DNA of 64,000 nt from Actinomadura livida. Lineage in GTDB: Bacteria; Actinomycetota; Actinomycetes; Streptosporangiales; Streptosporangiaceae. Made by a program: the position numbers and the translations under genes. The stretch spans positions 314,550-378,549 of the forward strand of contig NZ_BMRO01000002.1 in assembly GCF_014648675.1 (NCBI RefSeq). The letters are read 5' to 3'. The notes under the pieces are model-generated. The model did not search any database. It saw only the letters and a program-made list of their open reading frames with translations, and had not been told where the DNA came from. Below are positions 1 to 8,673 of the stretch, in pieces (position 1 is the stretch's first letter; every line of letters starts with the position of its first letter).

Positions 1-19
1 TCCCTGTTCGCCCGCTGAC

Positions 20-57
20 CCCCCGGGGCCGCCCCTGAAAAAGGGTTGCCCCGGGGG
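20..57 (+). terminator. Possible terminator hairpin at left edge
   Basis: A perfect 10-bp inverted repeat (20-29 with 48-57) encloses an 18-nt loop that itself can pair CCC with GGG. Bases 1-18 read as a short open frame ending SLFAR-stop, so this hairpin could end a rightward gene lying outside the window. There is no clear T-tract, so termination is an inference. Confidence 0.35.
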
Positions 58-164
58 AGCGGCACCCACTTGAATCGGATGCGCGGGAACTGTGCCGGGC
101 ACGTCAGGCGGAACCCCGATTCCAGATCCGGGATTCGCGCGATGCCACGGACATCGTCAGGCGA

Positions 165-671
165 CTACGAGCCTGACGGCGCGCCGGCCGCCTGTCCCGC
201 CCCCTCCGCGCCGGACCCGCCCGCGCCCGTCCTCTCCGGGGCGGTGCCGTGCGGGGCGGCCATGAAGGGCTCCAGCGCCGACCTCACCCGCGGCGGCATC
301 TCCCGCTTGGACTTCGAGGCCGGGTCGATGAACACGTGCCGCACCTCCCCGTCGGCGATGAGCCGCCCCTCCACCCGGAACACCGGCCGCACCACCATGC
401 TCGTCACCCCCAGATGCGCCACCGGCATCGACACCTCCAGCAGCTCGTCGAACCGGGCGCCCTCCCGGAACCGGATCCGCGCCTCGGCCACCACCAGGTC
501 GTAGCCGTTGCCCACCATCTGCCCGTAGTCGCCGACGACCTCGCGCCACATCTCCGTCAGCGCCACGTCGTAGAAGAACAGGTAGTGGCCGTTGAACACC
601 ACGCCCTGCTGGTCGCACTCGCTGTACCGCACCCGCAGCCGATGCGTGAACACATCCCTCATACCGGGCAT
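165..671 (-). CDS. Acyl-CoA thioesterase, hotdog fold (YbgC/4HBT type)
   Basis: The 168-aa protein begins with the typical 4HBT signature: RVRYSECDQQGVVFNGHY, containing the catalytic-type Asp of the YbgC family, followed by the hotdog beta strands up to about residue 135. The last 30 residues are a low-complexity Ala/Gly/Pro tail. Such enzymes hydrolyse acyl-CoA thioesters in the cytoplasm; the substrate cannot be told. The gene lies 6 nt downstream of the ECF42 sigma gene on the same strand, so it is probably the last gene of that operon. ATG at 671 follows GAGGCAGG; an ATG three codons later (662) is an alternative. Confidence 0.85.
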   Translation of the reverse strand: MPGMRDVFTHRLRVRYSECDQQGVVFNGHYLFFYDVALTEMWREVVGDYGQMVGNGYDLVVAEARIRFREGARFDELLEVSMPVAHLGVTSMVVRPVFRVEGRLIADGEVRHVFIDPASKSKREMPPRVRSALEPFMAAPHGTAPERTGAGGSGAEGAGQAAGAPSGS

Positions 672-677
672 CCTGCC

Positions 678-1963
<1,286 letters not shown>

Positions 1964-1967
<4 letters not shown>

Positions 1968-2359
1968 ATCTCCAGGCCGGACGCCGTCATCACCGGGCGC
2001 ACCTCCACCGCCGCGAACCGCGCGTCGGGAATCCGCGCCGCGATCTCCGCCGCCCGCTCCGGGGAGTCGCAGTCCACCACCACGTATCCGGCCAGCTGCT
2101 CCTTGGTCTCCACGAACGGGCCGTCGGTCGCCACCGGCACCCCGTCGCGCACCCGCATCGTCCGCGCGGTCACCGGATCGCCCAGCGCCGTCCCGGCCAC
2201 CAGCTCGCCCGACTCGGAGATCTCGGTGAACAGCTCCTCGGCCCGCGCCGCCAGCGCGTCGCGCTCCTCGGGCGGCAGCGCCAGGAACGCCGGGTCGCGC
2301 AGGAACAGCGGATGCTCCCAGTTCTCGGCGTTGCTGTAGATCAGCAGCAGGTACTTCAT
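1964..2359 (-). CDS. DGPF/YCII-related domain protein, ECF42 partner
   Basis: The 131-aa protein carries the hallmark motif DGPFVETKEQLAGY (residues about 80-93) and the ferredoxin-like YCII fold, with KYLLLIYSNAENW at the N-terminus. DGPF proteins are the characteristic targets and neighbours of ECF42 sigma factors. Their biochemical role is not settled. The stop overlaps the sigma-factor start (ATGA), indicating translational coupling. It is preceded by the VOC gene with 16 nt between them. Confidence 0.9.
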
Positions 2360-2375
2360 CGCGTCCCCCTCCCGC

Positions 2376-2759
2376 TCACCCTACGACCGGCGGGCCGGCG
2401 ACGCCGACGACGTTGCCCTCGGGGTCGGCGAACCACCCGACGCAGAAGTCGCCGCCCGTCCGCGGCTCCGGGCCCATCCGCCGCGTCCCGCCGAGGCTCT
2501 CGGCGCGGGCCAGCGCCGCTTCGACGTCGTCCACGCCGACGTAGAACAGCACGCGCGGCCCGAAACCGTCGCCGCCGCCGACACCGCCGGCGATCTCCGC
2601 CGCCCCCTGCCGGACGAACCCGTAGCCGCCCGGCCGCGACACCTCCGCGGTGGCGGCGTCGCCGACCTGGAACTCCCAGCCGAACAGCCCGCCGTAGAAG
2701 GCGCGCAGCCCCGCCGGGTCCGCGCCGAGGATCTCGAAGTGCACCACAGGTGCTCCCAT
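2376..2759 (-). CDS. VOC family (glyoxalase/bleomycin-resistance fold) protein
   Basis: A 127-aa single VOC module pair: VVHFEILGADPAGLRAFYGG at the start, and GDFCVGWFADPEGNVVGVAG at the end, the usual metal-site Glu region (DPEGN). I place the start at the ATG at 2759 because AAAGGA lies 8 nt upstream; an in-frame codon at 2789 has no ribosome site. It is probably the first gene of the leftward VOC-DGPF-ECF42-thioesterase operon, since an ECF42-like promoter lies just upstream. Substrate unknown. Confidence 0.85.
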   Translation of the reverse strand: MGAPVVHFEILGADPAGLRAFYGGLFGWEFQVGDAATAEVSRPGGYGFVRQGAAEIAGGVGGGDGFGPRVLFYVGVDDVEAALARAESLGGTRRMGPEPRTGGDFCVGWFADPEGNVVGVAGPPVVG

Positions 2760-2809
2760 GGCCGTGTCCTTTCTCCGGTCGCGCCCCATCTCGGGCGCCT
2801 CACCCAGAG

Positions 2810-2837
2810 GACGGACCTGGCCGCGCTCCCCTCGACA
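2810..2837 (-). promoter_or_regulatory. Candidate ECF42-type promoter
   Basis: On the minus strand TGTCGA (plus positions 2832-2837) is followed after 18 nt by CGTC (2810-2813), about 50 nt upstream of the VOC start. This resembles the TGTCGA / CGTC elements described for ECF42 targets. The spacing is slightly long, so the match is suggestive only. Confidence 0.4.
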
Positions 2838-2858
2838 TCCCCGGCCGAACTTTTTCCG

Positions 2859-3236
2859 CTACCGCGGTGCGACGAACTCGGGCTGGTCCAGGACGCGCAG
2901 CCAACTGCCGTCGGGCTGGCGCCGCGCGACCTGCGCGCGGGCACCGGCCCCGTCCCGCGGCGGCGTCGAGGTGAGCGCGAGGTCCCCGCTGACCAGCGTC
3001 GGCAGCGGCTCCTCCGGCTCGAAACGCGGCCGGCGCTCCAGCACCCGCTCCCACAGCTCCCGGATCGCCTCGCGCCCCACCGTCCGCGCGCCCGGCGGAT
3101 AGGCCAGCACCGCGTCCGCCTCGTAGAGCGCCGCGACCCCCGCCGCGTCCCCGGCGTTGGATCGCTCCACGAAAAGCCGGGTGATGTCCTCGGGCCGCAT
3201 CGCCTTTTCCGGCATGGCCTTCTCCTGCTCCGTCAT
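2859..3236 (-). CDS. NTF2-like/SnoaL domain protein
   Basis: This 125-aa protein has the NTF2 cone-fold pattern: ITRLFVERSNAGDAAGVAAL, then DAVLAYPPGARTVGREAIRE, then a C-terminal sheet. Members are isomerases, dehydratases or ligand-binding proteins, often with a role in stress. No specific catalytic signature can be assigned. Start chosen at the ATG at 3236, preceded by AAGGGGG. It runs in the same direction as the ECF42 operon, but its stop lies upstream of the candidate ECF42 promoter, so it may be a separate unit. Confidence 0.75.
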   Translation of the reverse strand: MTEQEKAMPEKAMRPEDITRLFVERSNAGDAAGVAALYEADAVLAYPPGARTVGREAIRELWERVLERRPRFEPEEPLPTLVSGDLALTSTPPRDGAGARAQVARRQPDGSWLRVLDQPEFVAPR

Positions 3237-3340
3237 GGTCCCCCCTTGTCTCCGGTCTCCGTCATCTCCATCGTCGGCGCCGCCGTCGGCAGAAGTCAAA
3301 GAGATGAAACTTCTATGGACCAGAAGAAAGGCTTATGGGT

Positions 3341-4120
3341 TCAGGAGCCGGGCCGCCGGGCCTGGCGCCGCTTGTCCCGCACGTAGAGGATCTTCGACTT
3401 CCCGTCGCCGGGGCTGCGGTGGTCCAGCTCGAACAGCGTCGTCGCCCGGATCAGGTCGCTGAGCTTGGCGTAGCCGTAGTTGCGGGAGTCGAAGTCGGGA
3501 CGCTGCTTGGTGATGATGTGCCCCACCGACGCCAGCGCCGCCCACCCGTCCTCGTCGGACGCCCCCTCCACGGCGTTGCGCAGCAGGTTCACCAGCGACG
3601 AGTCCTGCTTCAGCGCGGCCGCGGACGACGGCGGCGCGGCCTTGAGCGCCGCCGCCTCGGGCTCGGCCGAGACCTGGTCGTAGATCAGGTTCTCGATGTA
3701 GATGAACTTGTCGCACGCCGCCACGAACGGCTTGGGCGTCTTGCGCTCCCCGAACCCGTACACGGTCAGGCCCGACTCGCGGATCCGCGCGGCCAGCCGG
3801 GTGAAGTCGCTGTCGCTGGAGACCAGGCAGAACCCGTCGAACCGGTCGGAGTACAGCAGGTCCATCGCGTCGATGACCATCGCCGCGTCCGTGGCGTTCT
3901 TCCCGGTGGTGTAGGCGAACTGCTGCACCGGCTGGATCGACTGGTCGAGCAGATGCTCCTTCCAGCTCCGCAGGCTCGTCCCCGTCCAGTCGCCGTAGGC
4001 GCGCTTGACGTGGGCGGTGCCGTACTTGGCGACCTCCGCCAGCAGCCCCTCGATCATCGCCGCCTGGGCGTTGTCGGCGTCGATGAGCACCGCCAGCCGG
4101 TCGGCGTTGTCGTTGACCAT
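3341..4120 (-). CDS. NYN-domain ribonuclease-like protein with C-terminal LOTUS/OST-HTH domain
   Basis: The 259-aa protein opens with an NYN/LabA-type PIN-like nuclease domain. Acidic residues fall in LAVLIDADNAQ (about 9-19), the AYGDW motif, KNATDAAMVIDAMDLL and the SSDSDF motif, which together form the predicted metal site. The C-terminal part (about 170-245) has the LOTUS/OHA pattern QRPDFDSRNYGYAKLSDLI. NYN-LOTUS proteins are implicated in RNA processing or decay. It stands alone between the NTF2 gene and the insertion element. Confidence 0.85.
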   Translation of the reverse strand: MVNDNADRLAVLIDADNAQAAMIEGLLAEVAKYGTAHVKRAYGDWTGTSLRSWKEHLLDQSIQPVQQFAYTTGKNATDAAMVIDAMDLLYSDRFDGFCLVSSDSDFTRLAARIRESGLTVYGFGERKTPKPFVAACDKFIYIENLIYDQVSAEPEAAALKAAPPSSAAALKQDSSLVNLLRNAVEGASDEDGWAALASVGHIITKQRPDFDSRNYGYAKLSDLIRATTLFELDHRSPGDGKSKILYVRDKRRQARRPGS

Positions 4121-4213
4121 GTCACTCCCTCCCCGGGGCCTCCGCGCCGCGGGCCGACCGCGTCGATCCGCCCGTCACTTGCCCTGTGCATTCCCGTGCC
4201 GCCTTGACGCGCT

Positions 4214-4233
4214 CCCCGGTCTGAAGGCCGGGG
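4214..4233 (-). repeat. IS605-type right-end hairpin (likely 3' part of the TnpB guide RNA)
   Basis: CCCCGG (4214-4219) pairs with CCGGGG (4228-4233) around an 8-nt loop. On the minus strand the hairpin lies downstream of the tnpB stop, between GAATC and AGCGCGTCAA. In this family the right-end transcript overlapping the tnpB 3' end is processed into the omega RNA whose guide starts beyond the end. Confidence 0.65.
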
Positions 4234-4297
4234 ATTCAGCCTGTGTCGCGTGTGCGGCACTTCTGCGGCTTCCTGTTTCACCGGGTCCCGCCCTCCG

Positions 4298-5449
4298 CTA
4301 CGCGGAAGGTCTTACGGTCCCTCCGCAGGCGTCTAGCCTGTCCGCCCGTCCGGCGGCCGGAATGTTCTTTGCGGCGTTTAAGTCGCGGTCGTGGACCGCG
4401 CCGCACGGACACGCCCACTTGCGGACGTTCGGCGGCATGGCCTGGGCGACCGTCCCACACGCCCCGCAGAGCTTGGAGGAGGGGAACCAGCGGTCCACCT
4501 GCGCGAAGGTACGACCGTACCGGGCCGCCTTGTACTCCAGCATTCCGACGAACTGGGACCAGCCCGCGTCGTGCACGCTCTTGGCCAACCGGGTGCGGGC
4601 GAGGCCGTTCACCGCGAGGTCCTCCACGTAGACCGCTTGGTTGTCGCGGACCAGCCGGGTGGACAGCTTGTGGTGATGGTCCCGCCGCGCATCGGCCACG
4701 CGGGCATGCAGCCGCGCGACCCGGGCGGCCGCCTTCTTCCGATTCGCCGACCCTTTCTGCTTGCGCGACAGCGCCTGCTGCGCTTTGCGGAGACGGCGTT
4801 CGGCGCGGCGCAGGAACCTCGGGCTGGTGATCTTCCGGCCGTCCGACAGCACCGCGAAATGCGTCAACCCGAGATCGATGCCGACCTCGGCGGTCGTCTC
4901 CGGCAGGGGTTGGTCGGTCGTCTCGACCACGAACGAGGCGAAGTACCGTCCGGCCGCGTCCTTGATCACCGTCACGCTCGACGGCTCCGACGGCAGCGGA
5001 CGGGACCAGCGCACCCGCACGTCCCCGATCTTCGGCAGGCGCAGCTTCCCGCACGCGGTGACCTTGAAGCGGGCGTTGCGGGTGAACCGGATCGCCTGCC
5101 GCTGGTCCTTGCGCGACCGGAACCGGGGCGGCGCGACCTTCCCCTCTTTCCGCTTGCCCGACACCGATGCGAACAAGTTCCGGTAGGCGGTGTTCAGGTC
5201 CGCCAGCGCCTGTTGAAGGACGACGGCCGAGACCTCGCCCAGCCATGCCCGCTCGGTGGTCTTCTTCGCCTCGGTGATGACCAGCTTGGACAGGTCGCCG
5301 TCCGACAGGTACGGCATCCCGGCCGCGTGCGCCTCCCGCCGTGCGCGGAGCGCGTCGTTGTACACCGTCCGCGCGCACCCCAACGCCCGCGCCAGCGACT
5401 GCTGCTGGCCGGGGGTCGGGTAGAGCCGGAACTGGTACCTGAGCTGCAC
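4298..5449 (-). CDS. tnpB: TnpB RNA-guided endonuclease (IS200/IS605 family)
   Basis: A 383-aa full-length TnpB. It has the OrfB N-terminal helix-turn-helix (RFRLYPTP-like start), then a split RuvC nuclease. D192 lies in VGIDLGLTHFA, E276 in VYVEDLAV, and the third Asp (D356) in HDRDLNAAKN. A zinc finger uses C328/C331 and C347/C349. All catalytic residues are present, so RNA-guided DNA cleavage is expected. The element's own transposase gene is broken, so this TnpB may persist as a stand-alone nuclease. The ATG at 5449 gives the canonical N-terminus MQLRYQFRLYPTP. Confidence 0.93.
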   Translation of the reverse strand: MQLRYQFRLYPTPGQQQSLARALGCARTVYNDALRARREAHAAGMPYLSDGDLSKLVITEAKKTTERAWLGEVSAVVLQQALADLNTAYRNLFASVSGKRKEGKVAPPRFRSRKDQRQAIRFTRNARFKVTACGKLRLPKIGDVRVRWSRPLPSEPSSVTVIKDAAGRYFASFVVETTDQPLPETTAEVGIDLGLTHFAVLSDGRKITSPRFLRRAERRLRKAQQALSRKQKGSANRKKAAARVARLHARVADARRDHHHKLSTRLVRDNQAVYVEDLAVNGLARTRLAKSVHDAGWSQFVGMLEYKAARYGRTFAQVDRWFPSSKLCGACGTVAQAMPPNVRKWACPCGAVHDRDLNAAKNIPAAGRADRLDACGGTVRPSA

Positions 5450-5471
5450 GCCGTGACCCTACCAACGGTGT

Positions 5472-5649
5472 ATGGCTGGACATAGCGACATCAGGGCCGG
5501 CAGGGACTGCGTCTTCGTCCTGCACGCAAACTTGGTCTTCGTGACCAAGTTCCGACATCCGGTGTTCACGGGGACACATCTGGAGCGTGGGCGGCGCACC
5601 CCTCACCGTGCTGCGGCAGTACATCGAGCAGCAGAACCGGCCGGGTTAG
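5472..5649 (+). pseudogene. tnpA: tnpA (IS200-type Y1 transposase), internally deleted
   Basis: The first 36 codons read CVFVLHANLVFVTKFRHPVF, the standard N-terminus of IS200 TnpA. At about 5580 the frame breaks. In the +1 frame the canonical C-terminus WSVGGAPLTVLRQYIEQQN follows, ending at TAG 5647-5649. About 70-75 central residues are missing, including the HUH region and the catalytic Tyr helix of a normal protein of roughly 130-140 aa. The gene cannot encode an active transposase. Confidence 0.88.
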
Positions 5650-5793
5650 AGCACGCCCGGGTCTGGCCGCCCTCGGGGGCGCGGTGGTGAACGCCGTCGG
5701 GCGGCTGGGCCGGCTCGGCGCCGCGCTGGCCGGGGTGGTCGTGCCCGGTCCCCGCAGGCGCCGGTTGTCGGTGCGGAGTGCCATCCTGGGACG

Positions 5794-6243
5794 ATGATGC
5801 ACTTCGCGGACGCCGCCGAGTGGGAGGCGTGGCTGGCCGCCGACCACGAGAGCGACGGCGGCGCCTGGCTGAAGATCGCCAAAAAGGGGTCGGCGGCCAC
5901 CTCCGTGACGATCGGCGAGGCGCTGGACGTCGCGTTGTGCTACGGGTGGATCGACAGCCAGCGGAAGTCCTGCGACGAGCACTTCTACCTGCAGCGGTAC
6001 TCGCGCCGCCGCAAGGGCAGCCCGTGGTCGCGGGTCAACGTCGAGCGGGTCGAGGCGCTGACCGCGGCCGGGCGGATGCGTCCGCCCGGCCTCGCCGAGG
6101 TCGCCGCCGCGAAGGCCGACGGCAGGTGGGACGCCGCCTACACCGCCCAGCGCCACGCCGACGTCGCCACCGGCGACCTCGCCGCCCAGGCCGCCCTGGA
6201 GGACCCGTACGTGCGCGGCTTCTTCCAGCCGAGCGGCCACTGA
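5794..6243 (+). CDS. YdeI/OmpD-associated family protein, C-terminally short
   Basis: The 149-aa product carries the family core: EALDVALCYGWIDSQRKSCD (about 49-68), followed by RYSRRRKGSPWSRVN (69-84). Members elsewhere are about 190 aa and end in a conserved Arg/Lys-rich helix (KRPETRARRI-type) that is absent here; this protein stops after FFQPSGH. It may be a truncated or divergent member. It sits just outside the tnpA remnant, so the deletion may be linked to the element. Function of the family is poorly defined (linked to peptide or bacteriocin resistance). Confidence 0.75.
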   Translation: MMHFADAAEWEAWLAADHESDGGAWLKIAKKGSAATSVTIGEALDVALCYGWIDSQRKSCDEHFYLQRYSRRRKGSPWSRVNVERVEALTAAGRMRPPGLAEVAAAKADGRWDAAYTAQRHADVATGDLAAQAALEDPYVRGFFQPSGH

Positions 6244-6377
6244 CCCCGCACGGCCGTTGCCGGCACGGGCGCGTGCCGGGGAGGGCGCGGGCGGCTTCTC
6301 CATTTCCCCGTAAAGATCGGGCACGGGGCGGGGCGGGACGTCCGGAATGCGCGGCGGGGCACGGTTAGCGTGCGGGC

Positions 6378-7553
6378 ATGGCGCAGCCGTCCGGCGACAC
6401 GCCCGCCGACGTCCCGCCCGGGATCCGCGCCGCACCGGACGGCGGCGGCGCGCACAGGATGCCGCCCTGGCTGCCGAAGGCGTTCGTGCTCGCCGGGGCC
6501 GTCGTGCTGGGCTTCATGGCGCTGCTGTGGCTGCTGCAGCGGCTGCGGGAGCTGCTGCTGCTCCTGCTGATCTCGCTGTTCCTGTCGTTCGCGATCGAAC
6601 CGGCCGTCAACTGGCTGGCCCGGCACCGGTGGCGGCGCGGCCCCGCCACCGCGGTGATGTTCCTGGTCATCGGGGTGCTGGGCGCGGGGTTCCTCGGCGG
6701 CATCGGGTCGCTGCTGGCCCTGCAGGCCGCCAACCTCATCGAGGGGTTCCCCGGATACGTCCGCCAGGTCACCGGATGGGTCAACTCCACCTTCGGCACC
6801 GACCTGCGGCAGGACAACCTGCTGGAGCGGCTGCCCACCGTCACCGGCGGCATGTCGCGGTACCTGTCGTCGCTCGCGACCAACGTGCTGGGGATCGGCG
6901 CCACCGCGTTCGGCGTGGTGTTCAAGGCCCTCGGCGTGCTGCTGTTCACCTTCTACCTGTCGGCCGAGGGCCCGCGGTTCCGCCGGACGGTGTGCTCGCT
7001 GCTGCCGCCCCGCCACCAGCTTCAGGTGCTGCGGGCCTGGGAGATCGCCGTCAACAAGACCGGCGGGTACATCTACTCGCGCGGGCTGCTGGCCCTGATC
7101 TCGGGCATCGCGCACTACGCCGTCATGGCCGTGCTCGGCGTCCCGTACGCGGCCGTCCTGGCGGTGTGGGCCGGGGTGGTGTCGCAGTTCATCCCCGCCA
7201 TCGGCACCTACCTCGCCGGCGCGGTGCCCGTGCTGATCGCGCTGACCGTGGGGGCCTCGACCGCGCTGTGGGTGCTGCTGTTCATCCTCGGCTACCAGCA
7301 ACTCGAGAACTACCTGCTGCAGCCCCGCATCACCGCCCGCACCGTCGACGTCCACCCCGCCGTCGCGTTCGGGCTCGTCCTGGCCGGCGCCGCCGTCGCC
7401 GGGCCCATCGGGGTGCTGCTGGCCGTGCCGTTCGGCGCGACCCTCCAGGCGTTCGGCAGCGCCTTCGTCCCCCGCTACGGCATCGAGGAGCACCCGCTGA
7501 CCGAACCCGACCCGCCCGGCGGGCACTGGTGGCGCTGGCTGCGCCGCAACTGA
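6378..7553 (+). CDS. AI-2E family transporter (UPF0118/PerM)
   Basis: A 391-aa polytopic membrane protein. Helices run from about residues 34 (FVLAGAVVLGFMALLWLL) through the paired segments LLLLLLISLFLSFAIEP and a soluble mid-region (LIEGFPGYVRQVTGWVNS). The final bundle has the family motif GYQQLENYLLQPRI near 310-325. Family members export small molecules or act as Na+/H+ antiporters; the substrate is not predictable. It appears monocistronic. Confidence 0.87.
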   Translation: MAQPSGDTPADVPPGIRAAPDGGGAHRMPPWLPKAFVLAGAVVLGFMALLWLLQRLRELLLLLLISLFLSFAIEPAVNWLARHRWRRGPATAVMFLVIGVLGAGFLGGIGSLLALQAANLIEGFPGYVRQVTGWVNSTFGTDLRQDNLLERLPTVTGGMSRYLSSLATNVLGIGATAFGVVFKALGVLLFTFYLSAEGPRFRRTVCSLLPPRHQLQVLRAWEIAVNKTGGYIYSRGLLALISGIAHYAVMAVLGVPYAAVLAVWAGVVSQFIPAIGTYLAGAVPVLIALTVGASTALWVLLFILGYQQLENYLLQPRITARTVDVHPAVAFGLVLAGAAVAGPIGVLLAVPFGATLQAFGSAFVPRYGIEEHPLTEPDPPGGHWWRWLRRN

Positions 7554-7654
7554 ACCGGCGGGCGCCGAACCGCCGGGCTCCGAAACGGCCGGGGCGGTGA
7601 CCTGGTCCGGTCAGCGGCGCCGGGCCGCCGGCGGTGAGCGCTTATTTTCGGGGG

Positions 7655-8266
7655 ATGGCGGAGTTCGCGCGGCGGAACCTGTGGCTGCTGCTGGCGGTCG
7701 CCGTCGCGGTCGCCGGATCGGCGGCCTGGCACCTGAGCACCGGCCCCGAACGCGTCGACTGGCTGCCGCCGCGGACCACCGGGCAGGACTGGTACCCGGT
7801 GTGCGAGGGGACGGCGTTCACCCGCGCCGCCGCCTACCGGGGCGGCGGACCCCACCCGATCGTGATCTACGGCGGGATCGGCGCGGGCGCCGGCGCCTCC
7901 GTGGACCCCGACAAGCCGCCGTCCACGTGGCGGCCCGGCACCCCCGCGCAGGTGCGGCTGGTGTCGTGCGCGGAGCCGATCGGGGAGCGCGGCGGGCTGG
8001 AGGAGGTCGCGAGCTGCCCGAAGTACGCCAGGCGCACCGTCTTCAGCTACGCACCCGCCGGCACCGCGCCGATGTACCGGACGCGGTACCTGGTCCGGCT
8101 GCTGGAGGCCCGCACCGGGCGGGAGGTGCGCCGCTTCGAGATCACCGGCGCCGACGAGGTGTGCCCCGCCAACCCGCCCCAGCGGACGTTCACGCTGCAG
8201 ACGGGGATCCTGCCGTCGCAGTACCGGGCGGTGCTGGCCCCCTACGTCGAGGGCCCCGCCCGCTGA
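7655..8266 (+). CDS. Hypothetical membrane-anchored or secreted protein
   Basis: About 203 aa. A basic N-terminus and one hydrophobic segment (NLWLLLAVAVAVAGSAAW) suggest a signal anchor or signal peptide. The rest is predicted extracytoplasmic, with four cysteines (VCEGTAF, VSCAEP, ASCPKYA, EVCPANP) that could form two disulfides. I do not recognise the family. A GTG seven codons upstream (7634) is an alternative start; neither has a strong ribosome site. It is convergent with, and overlaps by 25 nt, the next gene. Confidence 0.6.
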   Translation: MAEFARRNLWLLLAVAVAVAGSAAWHLSTGPERVDWLPPRTTGQDWYPVCEGTAFTRAAAYRGGGPHPIVIYGGIGAGAGASVDPDKPPSTWRPGTPAQVRLVSCAEPIGERGGLEEVASCPKYARRTVFSYAPAGTAPMYRTRYLVRLLEARTGREVRRFEITGADEVCPANPPQRTFTLQTGILPSQYRAVLAPYVEGPAR

Positions 8267-8673
8267 GAGCGCGCCCAGTCCGGCGTCCGCCGCCACGCCC
8301 GGACCGCGCGCGGCGCCAGCGTCACCGCCGTCCACACGACCGCGGCCGCCGGTACCCACGCGACCGGCGCGCCCGTCACCGCGAACTTCACCAGCACCGC
8401 CGCCAGCACCGCCGGCGCCGCGAGCACCGTCGCCTGCCAGCCGCGCCGGTCCCGGCGCGCCGGGCGGATCAGCGCGACCGCCGTCACCGCGCCCAGGCCC
8501 AGCGCCCACGCCAGCCGCGGCCAGTACGGGGCGGGGTCGCCGCCGGTCGACGCGAGCGCCGCCACCCCCGCCATCACCGCCAGCGCGCCCGCCAGCCGCA
8601 GCAGCGCCCGCGCCGGGCCCACCCTGCCGGGCGCCCACGGCGCCGCCTCGCCGTGCACCGCCGGAGCCGGCAT
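8242..8673 (-). CDS. Small multi-span membrane protein
   Basis: A 143-aa protein with about four hydrophobic segments (ALLRLAGALAVMAGVAALAS; PRLAWALGLGAVTAVALI; ATVLAAPAVLAAVLVKFA; WVPAAAVVWTAVTLAP). Its ATG at 8671-8673 overlaps the stop of the upstream Ser/Thr kinase (TGATG), so the two are translationally coupled. No family recognised; context suggests a membrane partner of the kinases. Confidence 0.65.
   Translation of the reverse strand: MPAPAVHGEAAPWAPGRVGPARALLRLAGALAVMAGVAALASTGGDPAPYWPRLAWALGLGAVTAVALIRPARRDRRGWQATVLAAPAVLAAVLVKFAVTGAPVAWVPAAAVVWTAVTLAPRAVRAWRRTPDWARSQRAGPST

Larger units (their letters stand above)
4204..5649. mobile_element. IS200/IS605-family element, IS605-like arrangement, decayed tnpA
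   Basis: Divergent genes tnpA (rightward, broken) and tnpB (leftward, intact) share a short central region, as in IS605. The tnpB-side end (right end of the element) has the usual GC hairpin followed on the minus strand by GCGCGTCAAG; I set the boundary at about 4204 from that motif. The other end must lie just beyond the tnpA stop at 5649 but I could not identify its hairpin or the flanking target motif. With tnpA broken the element should not move by itself. Confidence 0.8.

Noticed and set aside
1..164. C-terminus of a rightward gene (SLFAR-stop at bases 1-18)
   Set aside because: Too short to support as a gene, although the hairpin after it is compatible with one ending here.
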